DNA of 64,000 bases, from NCBI RefSeq assembly GCF_000499385.1, contig NW_013654728.1, positions 1 to 64,000 on the forward strand, in the 5' to 3' direction. A program made the position numbers and the translations under genes. This document shows, piece after piece, positions 35,495 through 45,764 of this stretch. The stretch is from Eimeria necatrix. Its lineage: Eukaryota; Apicomplexa; Conoidasida; Eucoccidiorida; Eimeriidae. Position 1 is the stretch's first letter, and each line of letters begins with the position of its first letter. The notes below the pieces were generated by a model. That model saw only the letters and a list, made by a program, of their open reading frames with translations, was not told the DNA's origin and did not search any database.

Positions 35495-35575
35495 GCTGCA
35501 TACTTGTTGATAAGCCGGTATTGCTCGTGTTGTACGGTAACACGAGCAATACCGGCTTATCAACAAATATGCAGC
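35495..35575. repeat. Near-perfect stem-loop, 37-base arms and 7-base loop
   Basis: The left arm 35495-35531 is the reverse complement of 35539-35575 with one mismatch, around the loop gtacggt (35532-35538). The inner 28 pairs are perfect. It sits in block B copy 2 at a point where copy 1 (near 31430) has no such hairpin, so it arose or was inserted after the duplication. It could be a hairpin-RNA precursor, a foldback element remnant or a replication-slippage product. Confidence 0.9.
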
Positions 35576-36379
35576 ATTACCTCAGACCACTCCTCCTGTC
35601 GTTAGGAATTGTCTTTGCCTGGTGCTTAACCTATGAGTAAGATGAGAGAAGCATCTTGAAGGCGCTAATCAGAATGCATGTCTGGACGGACGGGAAGGAC
35701 TTTTTTTCGATTTCGCTTTTCAATATCCTAGGTAGTTATCGAGAATCAAGACCTGTAGAAAGCGATGCACGTGTGTTGCGTGAATATTCGGCTAGTTTAG
35801 TGTTCTCTTGTTGTCTGCTCAACTGTTTTGCACTATCGGGGTGCACTGAAGCGTGACTGTCCCCAGGGCCACCGGAAGTGTCAGCCAAAAGAACCACCTT
35901 TTGTATAGTCGGTGAATCTTTTGTAGCGTGCCAGAGATGTCTAGCGGTTGAAGGCCGATGCTGCTAACAGCTTTCTTTTGCTTTTAAAAGGCGAACAGTT
36001 GACATTCCTTTCTATGGCACAGATACGTTGGCGAATGCTTATGATCGGGAGCATCATTTGGCCGTTCGCGGTTTTCCTGCTTATGCGAAATATAGACAAA
36101 AGTGCGTAAATACTAAGTTTGTGCGGGAACAGGGATTTCGCATTCTCGGCACAAACTTCAAACGGCAGTGGTGGACTCAGATTTCTTGTGCCACAAGGTT
36201 GTAGATCGATTTATGAAGCTAGCACAGGGTAGTCTGTTGTTTCATTCTGCACTGCCTCACTTTCTTGAGCAGTTTCCTTTTGGTGGCGCAATCAGTGGCG
36301 CTATTGAGGGTTTGTGGTGTTACTAGGCAGTTAAAGCTAGCATGTTAAGGAGAACGTGTAACGTGTGGATTACTTTCAG

Positions 36380-36552
36380 GAAGTGCGCTTAATGCTCAGC
36401 TTAACAACAAGGAGCATCCCGCTTTGTCATTCTGCTTGGTATTTTCTCGCTATCGTGTGACCGGCTTTGATAAACTGCAGGCAGTCCGCTACAAAGACAC
36501 TACCCTTAAATCAAACTTACTTGATAAGCTGGCTTGTTTGCAGAGCCGCGTT
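36380..36552 (+). CDS. Candidate exon, weak resemblance to formin FH2 domain
   Basis: The acceptor is tactttcag before 36380 and a consensus donor GTGAGT follows 36552. The reading frame is open: GSALNAQLNNKEHPALSFCL, then TGFDKLQAVRYKDTTLKSNL, then LDKLACLQSRV. The order G-x-x-x-N, G-F-x-x-L, K-D-T and L-L-x-x-L-A resembles the FH2 segment around the formin GNxxN motif and the DTK..LL core. This is pattern matching by eye with an insertion and is not proof. Apicomplexans do carry formins. Another protein is quite possible. Confidence 0.3.
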
Positions 36553-37664
36553 GTGAGTCGAGGCGTATTTTTCCGGCACAGCGCGTTTCTAGCTCGCACA
36601 TATTTTGTGAGCTTTGCAATTTGCGGTATGTGGTGACTTATTTGTCTGCTGCTGAGATATACGCAGTGGAGCAATTCCTTATCCGTGTGAAGGTAATGCG
36701 TAAGTTCACCGTGCATTACATATCTTGCAAGTAAAATTCGCTTGCGTCGCTGAGAGCTAGAACAATAAACATTTCGATTATGAAAGCTGGGATTTCGTTG
36801 GTTTAGAGGAGAGACAATATGAACATGACCGGTCTTTTTTCTTGTTGACACCTATTGTGCTATTTTTAATTCAGATTGTGCGTTCCATAGATGCCATCAT
36901 GTGCGCTAAAGTGCTTGGTTCGACATGGCTCATGGCTGACGCGTGCGCTAGTTTTGAGTCAGCAGAACTGATTGCAAATTAGGAATATCACTCCTAATGT
37001 GTTGCACTGGTCTCACGCTTAAATATTGCTTGAACCCTCTTCGTGCATACGTTTGATTTGACATGTGGCTTCCTTGCATATGCTAAGCATTCGGGCTTAA
37101 GAACTTTTTCGTTCGGAGGATTGGTTATAGAGGCTTGCAAGATAGCAACCCTTATGCATGGTGGAAAAGCTCAGTGTCAGACGGAAGACCCCAATGAGGA
37201 ACGCTTGCAGTCAACAGGTGCAGCATATTATGAATCAGGGTAGATATCTGTGTGCGATACAAGCTTGTAAGGTGCCTGCGACAGGAGAAAGCGATACGGT
37301 GTTAGCACAGTCCGCGTGAGGCACAGCAGTGCTTGGTGAGGACGTGCGTTTGAATCGCACCGAAAAAGTGAGTTCCTGGCCTTAAATATGAGGCAAGCGA
37401 ATGACTGGTGATGTAGGGTGCTATACTGGCGTTCCGCAGAAAACAGCTAGCATTATCTCCTCCGTGGCGCAGTCTACCTTGCACTCTAGCAGCGGCCGCT
37501 CTGAAGCTCTGGATTCATTTGGGCATATTTGCTTTTTGTTTTCCACAAGAAAGCACTAGATGAGGACCTGACAGTGGCACAATTTCCTCTATGGTGGCCA
37601 GCGCAACAAAAGGCATGATCCAGCTTCTGATTGTAAGCTTTTGTTTTGCATGTAACATTTCCAG

Positions 37665-37828
37665 GGTGTATGTGTCGTGCGAGTATGCCACTAGCAAGCT
37701 ACAGTTGATGTTTAAGTCAATGCAACTGCTTCTGTCTGAAATGCTGAATCCGTTCTTCTACAGCGGAGTGCGCGCTGGCTCTGCGCGCTGCCTAGAGAAA
37801 CTGTCGAATTCGTGCCCGTTTTGCTTAG
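37665..37828 (+). CDS. Candidate internal exon, unrecognised (same orientation as 36.4 kb exon)
   Basis: The acceptor is tttccag before 37665 and the donor gcttag|GTTGTG follows 37828. It is open in one frame: VYVSCEYATSKLQLMFKSMQ, then LLLSEMLNPFFYSGVRAGSA, then RCLEKLSNSCPFCL. The helical SKLQLMFKSMQLLLSEML stretch would suit the C-terminal helices of an FH2 domain if the preceding exon is formin-like, but I cannot confirm that. Phase does not join directly to 36552, so another exon would lie between them. Confidence 0.28.
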
Positions 37829-40800
37829 GTTGTGAGTCTTGATATATCCGTGTTGAATGAATTGCAACAGTACAGTGCTATTCACTGCCTTTGGCAGGGT
37901 TTGCTTTTGCAGCAAGCTACTAATGTCCAGCATATGATTCATACTCATGATGAATTCCCCACTGGAATTGCTGCTGGAGCCGTAGCTACTGTCATTAGCT
38001 CATTTTTGTTTTGGTCGGCTCGAATCTAGGCATTCTACAGTGGATCTACTTGCGCTTTGGCAACGTTGCCTATGACTGGGTGGACGTCGATTCGTATGTT
38101 CTGATCGGAAACTCTGTGTAAGGCAAATACTCCGCTCGACGCTGACTAGCAAGGAAGTAGCATTGAAGTATACGCCCGTTGGTTTATCTGGCGGATGTCT
38201 CCAGGCCGTGAGCATGCTGCGTGGCGCGGTGCATTTTGCCTGGTTAAAGTGACTGTCTGGTGGAAGCATATTTGGAATAACTTGGGCTCCTATGGAAGGT
38301 CGAGCTTCACCTGACACAGTATACACTATAAACTAGCAGTGTGGGGAGGTTGTTGCTCCAGTCGACATCTTGTCATCAGGCTTTTTAAGAACTTTGTTGC
38401 AGTCTTCGCCCAACGCACGTCAGAGTGAGCGGAGATGCTAATGAGCATCTATGTACATGATTAGCACACACCCTTAATAAACTATCAGCGCTTGACGCCT
38501 GGTGCGTGCGTTCTAGTAATACGAACCGCCACTGCAGAAGTTCCACGTTGAAGTGAAAAACTCTATTGCCGATGTAGACAGATGAGCAAGTGCTTATTGC
38601 CACGTTCACCTTTTCCAGCCAAAGCTGTACCTGCTTCTTACAGAATGCACGAAAGGACCACCCTATTAGCTCTTCCATTTTACCAGAATGTGCGCCTTCA
38701 ATATGATGTCACGTGCATCGGTATGTTTTAAATACATCAATTCTTTTTGCCAAAGAACGAGCGCCGCCAGCTTGTGCTAGATTGGACACTGTAGCTATGG
38801 CGAGCGGAGCTGCTCTCGATGTTGTGCTTTGGCGCAGTCTGCACTTTCACGTGCACATTTAATGAGATTGTAAAGGCAGTGTGTGCTGTTTGTTTTTCGT
38901 GTGCTACATACTTATCGTGAGACTCAGAGTTCAGAGGCAATCAGTTTCCTCCGTAAAATGAAGGCCAACAATGCATTTGTAGTAGAGTTGTGTTCGTTTG
39001 TCCACAGCTTTGCACCTCATTTGCTCTTTGTGCATAAGCAGTGCAGTAGCTTTGCCCATCACATATGCCGGATTGGATGTAGTTGGCGTTTGTATGTTAG
39101 TTACTCATATCCATACAGCCGAGGACAGCCTTCAGATGAATGCTGCTCGATTCTACTGGGATGTCGCGTTGCTTTGTTCCCATTAGCGTGTACGCTCCGT
39201 AAATCAACAGCTGAACTGCGACGGCGCTCTAGGAATTGTTCCGTGTCCAGGATCGTAGTTCCTGAGTGTGGGTTTGTTATCTATGACAGAACGTTTGGCG
39301 TGGCAGCGTCCCAAAAGGTCCCGCTTCATGTGGAAACGAGCTTGAAGCAAACTTGAAGACAGAAGGTGACACTGACTGGCGTGTTACTTTTCCCAAAAAT
39401 TTGGTATGATGAAAGACATTTAGGCACATGATCAAGCCAAATAGATCTCCCGATGTTTCATGTATTTGCAAGCTGAATATTTGCATACATACAGGCTGTC
39501 CTGTCGTTCCTCAGTTGGTGAGCCCCAAAAAGGGAAAGAATCCCCCGCAGATAAGCGAATCAAATAGCTTGTGGGAGCTGCAGACCCTTCTTGTATGCTA
39601 AGATATTGTTTCAATATCCACAAATTTGGAAGGTACACTTAGCATGAGCTGTTATATAGGATCGTAGAAGACAGGAAAAGGCAGTTCCTGTGAGGTTTAT
39701 AATGAAGGGCATGACAAATTCCTTTATCACAAGCCAAGGGTCACCCTATATTAGTTTTGTCGGTACGTCTTTGCATTTCCAGACAACGGGACACTATTTG
39801 TAGGAGTAGCGGAATCGTGTCTACTACAGCGGGATGAGACAAAGTACTCTAGATATCTCAACGCAATTTGACAGCCTACTTCAAAGTGTTCGAGCCCTTG
39901 ATTTTACAGGGCGTACGCTTACTGCAGCGTTTTTATTTGAAATTTGAAGGCTCATTACCAAAAGATTAAAACAGTTTAGCAGTAGATCGATGATGGGAAT
40001 GGAGCTCAGGTGAAAAGCTCTCATTGCCTGTCAGCATCTCCGGCTGCCTATTGCGTTCTGTGTTTGGGCGGGAAAGTTTGTATTGCTTTGTAAATGCGGC
40101 AGGGCAGTGTTGTGGCCACAACAGAGCATGCAGTAGCTGAGCATAAATGACTTGACGCTACTTGAGCTTGAGTTTTCAGAAAGTACGTTTCGGGCGGGCG
40201 ATGAAAAAATGGAAATTTTGTGGTCAAGTGTTACCGACGTTGGCTTTTTTCCGTCAGAGTGGAGGGCAGGTTGACCTGGAACTTCAAGAGACGCCAAGAG
40301 TATCTCCATGCAGTTGAAATCGATAGGCTTCTTCTTCTTGGCCTGCGCTTCTCGTTCAAGTCTTAGATGATTTTTGTGTTGAGTATGAATGAAATTTATA
40401 TGGTGGCGGGAATCATGTGGTCGCGGGAGGCAGTCAATTTGTTCTCTAATTTTCTATTGAACATTGGCGTCTGCACGGACGTCATCTTCTCATTCGTACA
40501 AAGAGCTTTGTGCCTTAAGGCACAATAGGCGAACAACGCAGTAGGCTGTCATACGCGCTGTGAATTATTCACTTCTAAGTTGAGTTTGAGCTTTTGCTGT
40601 CGTAGAAGCTCAGTACTTCAAACTTTCAGTCTTGTGCTTGTTTGATAAATTACGATGTGTAATATGCATGGATTTCTTCTGATTGTATTATGACAGCACC
40701 GCATCATGGGTCGCTGGGTTCCGTTGCTTGATTCCCAGTATTTTGTTTTCTTAATGAAACACTCTTCGTATAGAGGTAGCATGCATTTCATGTTCGATGA

Positions 40801-43800
40801 ACTGGCCTGTCTGTAGACTGTAGCGCACGGTTAATACAAAAGCTATGCTTTTGCGCTCGACAAAAGCGAAAAACGTGGCCGTGCGTTTTCTGGAATTTTG
40901 GTTTGTATGTGAACATTTTGTGAACCGTTAGTTGTGTCAAATGCAAAGTGCGCCCAAGCAAAAAGAACCACTCTGGAACGGTGCCAAATTCACGTGCTCG
41001 TTTTCCTCGCTCTTTAATGCATAAGATTGTGCGCTACATTGTAGCTGCAAGACTGTAGAATCCAATGGAGAAGTGGTGGCGGCAAGTGCTGGGGCCGCCG
41101 GAAGCCACAGGGACACGGGGGCTCCCACCAGGTGCCCATCTTCTCAGAGTAGCTGGTAGTGTGATGCTATTTCCGAATTCCGTGCATCAGGTTCTACGGA
41201 ACAGAGACTTTGTGCACTGAAGACTCTTTCTTCGAGGCACAGTGAAATCCACTAGGTGCATTGACTGCTTGGAAAAGCTTTCGACAGTTGAGACTTTGAA
41301 TAGTTGGTCCCACACTGTTGACTTGGTGCGCTGATTTCTATTTGCGCGCGCAAGCTGCTGGCGTACGATTCCTTGTGCAGAAGACCATGCATGTTACAAC
41401 GATTTGTTCCATGTATATCATGAAATCTGGGATGTTTTGAAGCTGAATGGCACAATGAAGCTTATACGGTGGGCCAGTGGTTGAGTACGAAAATGGGTGC
41501 ACTACATCAAAAAGCATAATCTTGTGGGGTCTGTTTTTATTTCGTGCTGGCTGGTATTGCTGCATCCTGACACACCTTTTAACATGTGAACATGACTGAG
41601 TATCTTGGCTTTATGTCAGGGCTACTAAGGAGTTTCCCTTGACTACATTGTATAAATTTTTGCACCTGGCCTTCTGTGAAGCACTTTTGGGACTGGAGAT
41701 ATCAGCAGTGATGAAAATGGGAGAGGTCGATGCAGTCACTAGTGTTGGGAACTTGCAGGTTTTCTTAACGGCGTTTGGGACATGCACATTAGCAAAGGCT
41801 GGCTTCATACTTGCCAAACGCTGCTTAAACATTTAAAAGTGCAAGCGCCACAAATATTTTCGGGTTCTATAGGAAGTGTGTTGCCTTTGCAAGCCTGATG
41901 CTTATACACCAGCCTTTGATAAGGGCAATGCTTGTTGCTTCGTTGTGGGTGTCAGGTGCCCCGAGCAACGTATTCAAAACATTTTTATAGGCTTGAAAAG
42001 GTGATGCTTTGCTGCGATTCACTTGAGCTGAGCTCATAGGTTCGTGGTGTTAAGCCCGTTTTACCAAGTGAAGTTAGTGCGCCGGCTGGAGATCTGATCT
42101 ATGGGAATCTGCTTGTGTAGGCTATATGGTGGTGTAAGTTGTTCAACACACAAGTCTGGCAAATGTTTGCGTCTCTTATGTGAAATCATATCTGGCCGTC
42201 AGAGCTGATGTATTGCAGCCGACGAATTTTAACGCAGAGCACGTGTTAGCAGTATTCCTCTACTGAGTTTGCTCTTAACTCTTTTTGTGTGTTCACCCGC
42301 AGGTTGTTTGAGCTGATGCAGACTAGAAGTTGTCTTAACAGCAGCACCTTTGAAAATTTGTGGAAAGGCGACTGGTGGTAAATCGCATGAATGTACTTTC
42401 ATGTCATTTGAGTGGCGTAGACATTGGTGGATTTTTCTCGATAGCAAGTACGTTCTGTGGATTTCGCTCGTATTTTTGGTGATTCCCTGGGTCTTGCTTT
42501 CTAATTCGCATTTTGCACATGCAGGGCGATTTGAATGGAGGCTTCGCGGAGCTAGATTCGCAGTGATGTAGTGTAAGAGGTGCCAGTGCTTCATTCGCTT
42601 TTACGCAGTACAGACTTTAGCGGACATTTGAACCCTCTCCGAAACTGCTTTGTACACGACGGAGAAACTGACGTGAGCCGCCTTGGCAAAATCACAGAAA
42701 GTGCGTTCTCTTTGGCATCATGTGACACGAAGGGGACGACGCAAATCTAAGCAGAAGCAGTTCACGTTGCAAGCTGTCACTAAACATTACACGCGTAACA
42801 TTTCGATTTCCTTTGTAGTACGTTTGTGCTGCTTTGAACATTTTTTTCCTAGCTTAACACAAAATTAACACGGCTACTCGCTAAGGTGGGCTACCTACGC
42901 TGTTATGAGCTCTCGTTGAATCTTAGTTTGCCTGATTTATGTTTTCCAAATGCATGCACGTGTATGCGTACGGGTGTGTGAAGTTTGCTGGGCTGCTCCC
43001 TCAAGGCCGTGCGTTCGTCGGCATGCTGCTCATGATTTGGGCCCACCGAGAACGTGGCTGTGTTTCTCTTGGCTGTTGTGTCAGTAAGGCATAAGCCCAA
43101 TGATAGCTCGTGGTCTGCAGTTTGGCTGCTTAAGCTCTTGGTGCAGCGTGACAAAGACTTAGGACGAAGGCACGTGCGGTATCGTCGCATTTTTGCAAAG
43201 CCCAGAAGTTTTTTTAAAAGCACAAGAATGCCGGACATAAATATCAACGAGATGAAGAAGGCTATGAAGCGTGAAATGGTACCGGGCCAACTGTTGCTCT
43301 GCCGCGGAGCTAATGCTTGTGGAACGGAGCTTGCATGCTGCCTAGCTCATCTCTAGTGGTGTTTCGTGGCATGATGGGCAAAGCCTAAGTATAGAGTGGT
43401 ACGCCTTTCGTATTGTGATAACTAACAAATGTAAATGGATGGTCTTGCGTATCACGCATTGATTGTTTCCTATATTAAACCATGGCTTGTTGGGTCGCAT
43501 GGAACCTACGCTATTGAATTCAATTGACGGACTGGAGCAAGCACAAATTGGCGATTATGATAAAATTATTGTTGCACACAAGTAATTGTGTCGCAACTGT
43601 TCCAATTTTTCTTAAGATACCTTTTGCTCAACCCTTGTTGCCTTTCATTCAGTCACTCTTCGTATACGGGGGACGTGCATTTCATGGGTCCCTGCGGCTT
43701 TGGATGGAATGGCATAAATATAGATTTTAGCGCATTGCGAATACGAGGGCTTTGCTCTTGCAGTGGATATGGGCAAGGAATATGATGTTGCGTTTGCGGG

Positions 43801-44156
43801 TATTTCGTTTAGCCTGTAGAGGGTTGCATATTCACTTTCGTGAGCAGTTAGATGCGCGCTTTCAAGTGCAAACTAGGCCCCTGCTGTGGTGAAACGACGT
43901 CACATTCACAAGTTGTGGCGTTTTCTCCTACTTCGACGCATAAGAAAGTGCGTTAGTATTGTTTTTAAGTGCCAGTCAAACAGAAGACAATCCGATTATT
44001 TGTACACTCTTTTTCACTTAGCTTTCCATACACTTTGTATGTCTGCTGAGAAGGTGCAGTTCCTCGGTGGTTCGTGTGTGTGCCTATGCATTACGCCTAC
44101 TCTTGCAGTGTTGCCTCTGATAACTCTGTTGGCAACGCCTTTCCGCCATTGCGAAG
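37829..44156. other. Gene-poor stretch with unassigned ORFs
   Basis: No firm genes. Plausible but unproven open stretches on the + strand: 41629-41760 (KFLHLAFCEALLGLEISAVM, acceptor tgtcag), 42695-42800 and 43120-43356 (RRIFAKPRSFFKSTRMPD). The 43110-43240 DNA is a diverged relative of the tandem unit at 44.2-44.8 kb. An 18-base perfect palindrome (ttgtgccttaaggcacaa) lies at 40508-40525. Confidence 0.35.
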
Positions 44157-44773
44157 CCGGTCAATGAAAAACAGTTTATCTCCAGTTTGGCTGCAGATTT
44201 TGACGAATACATAACGATGGAGAACAGTTTATCTCCAGTTTGGCTGCACAAGCTTTTGACGAAAACATACAAAGAAATTCGGACCGAGGCACTCTTGGCA
44301 TGATACTCATGCGTCCTAGCAAACTAAGGACATGACGCGTTGCGCACTCGTATTGGTACAAAACCCAATGCCTTTTAAATGCACAAGAGTGCGACGTTTG
44401 TGTGGGGTGGGCCTCCAAAAGGGGGTACGTTATCTGAAAAGCTACGGAACCAACTGCTGTTCAGCCATGCTGTTAATCTTTGCAAAGCCGGCCAATGGAG
44501 AACGGTTTTTCTCCAGTTCGGCTGCACAAGCTTTTGACGAAAACAAAGAAATTCGGACCGAAGCACTCTTGGCATGATACTCATGCATCCTAGCAAATTA
44601 AGGACGTGACCCGCTGTGCTCCTGTAATACTGCAAAACCCAGAATGCCTTTTAAATGCACAAGAGTGCGACGTTTGTGTGGGGTTGGCCTCCAGAAGGGG
44701 GTACGTTATCTGAAAAGCTACGAAACCAACTGTCGTTCAGCCATATTCTTAATCTTTGTGAATCCGGGTAATG
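44157..44773 (+). repeat. Tandem repeat, period 278 bases, two full units plus a short leader unit
   Basis: Unit 1 (44217-44494) and unit 2 (44495-44773) both start atggagaac and share ctccagtt-ggctgcacaag, cactcttggcatgatactca, tgccttttaaatgcacaaga and gggggtacgttatctgaaaa. A truncated unit precedes them (44157-44216). Unit identity is over 90% by eye. Diverged relatives lie near 43110-43240. No frame is conserved well enough to call a gene. Confidence 0.92.
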
Positions 44774-45735
44774 CAACATGCGACTAGCTCATTATGACTG
44801 GAAATATGTACAAATGTCGGCTCTTCCTTAACATGAAAGCCACCTAAACGGCGGAAAACCTTTCTGTGAGTAGTTTATTTTGTGAACTGTGCAATGAATT
44901 CTTCCATGTGCTTTGAATAGCATCGTTGGTAGACGTGTAACGGAGAAGCAGAACATCGCAGTTAGTACAGCGACCTAATGATGAAGAAGTGGAGGCCGAA
45001 TTTAATGACTAGCAGGCTTTCTACCCTGGCACAAATCGCCAACGACTGCGTAAGAAGCGGTAGAGCGTGCTTTGGTTTTGGAAGATTCACCAAGTGACTG
45101 CGCGGGCATTTTTGAAAGCTTTCAAAATATAAAAGGTGTTCAGAGAAGCACATGCTGCCGTGTGCATTCTCTCCATATTCAGTATTAGACAGAGTCTGTC
45201 TGCAATGAGGAAAGCTGTTGGGGGCTGTGTGGGATGTGAGTGTACAAGGGCATTGCAGTTCATATTTAAGCGTCAAAATTGACTTTTGTATATACTCTGT
45301 AAGTGCGTCGTTTACGCTTTGGTGGCTTACGATTTGTTATTGTTTTGGTATCACCAGCTACTTCAGGTTCTTGCTTTGTTTTCTCACCAGTGCCGGAAAA
45401 ACTTGTGTATGTTTCATCACCGTCCTTTTATAGTTTTGCGTCTTTGAATATCTCACTGCAGCTTCCTATTGCAGAACAGTTCCAGCTCACATATGAACAA
45501 ATGCAGGGCTCACACCTTCTCCATAGACCAGGCCTTTTCTTCATTTCTTTCTCTGCTTTTCGCTGCTTATGGGGAAGCATTGATCTTTCTTTGAAATACC
45601 GAGTGATAAGCCTATAATCAGACTGCACGCGCCTAAGCAGTTTTAACTTCAAGAAAGGCGTAAAATGCTTGTAACATTTAGCCCTTTGCTAGGTGAGGTG
45701 TGCACATGCAATTTTTCGAATGACAATAATATTTT
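44774..45735. other. Unassigned stretch
   Basis: A possible exon at about 45367-45530 (SGSCFVFSPVPEKLVYVSSP, then IAEQFQLTYEQMQ) follows acttcag but has no family. An 18-base perfect palindrome (ttttgaaagctttcaaaa) lies at 45110-45127. Confidence 0.3.
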
Positions 45736-45764
45736 TGCGAGCCTCCGTCAATTCCTTCAAGTTT
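45736..45764 (-). other. Small-subunit rRNA core fragment, mitochondrial/bacterial type (NUMT-like)
   Basis: On the minus strand this reads aaacttgaaggaattgacgg followed by aggctcgca. That is the near-universal SSU rRNA segment around E. coli positions 906-935 (the binding site of the classic 907/926 reverse primer), with GGC-CGCA following as in bacterial and organelle rRNA and not the AGGGCACC of nuclear 18S. The neighbouring bases do not extend the match, so this is a short fragment. Apicomplexan mitochondrial rRNAs are themselves fragmented and their pieces are often copied into the nucleus, so a small nuclear mitochondrial insertion is the simplest reading. Confidence 0.6.

Larger units (their letters stand above)
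32590..35880 (+). repeat. Segmental duplication block B, copy 2
   Basis: Ordered matches to 28850-31900 (ggcaggcgctgag at 32599, tttggcattcgatttcc near 34005, gcttgctggcgcttggggct near 34256, the conserved 34444-34950 stretch, cgtaaaacccatat near 35466). This copy contains an internal duplication: about 33200-33560 resembles 34010-34350 (attcgagcttg-taagt, ggtgcttgcgtgcgtacttggtaaat, ggaaggcttcggt-aagacttgg). Confidence 0.85.

Noticed and set aside
40508..40525. 18-base perfect palindromes at 40508, 45110 and 50422 as regulatory sites
   Set aside because: Isolated, different in sequence and not linked to a credible gene start; a few of this size can arise by chance.
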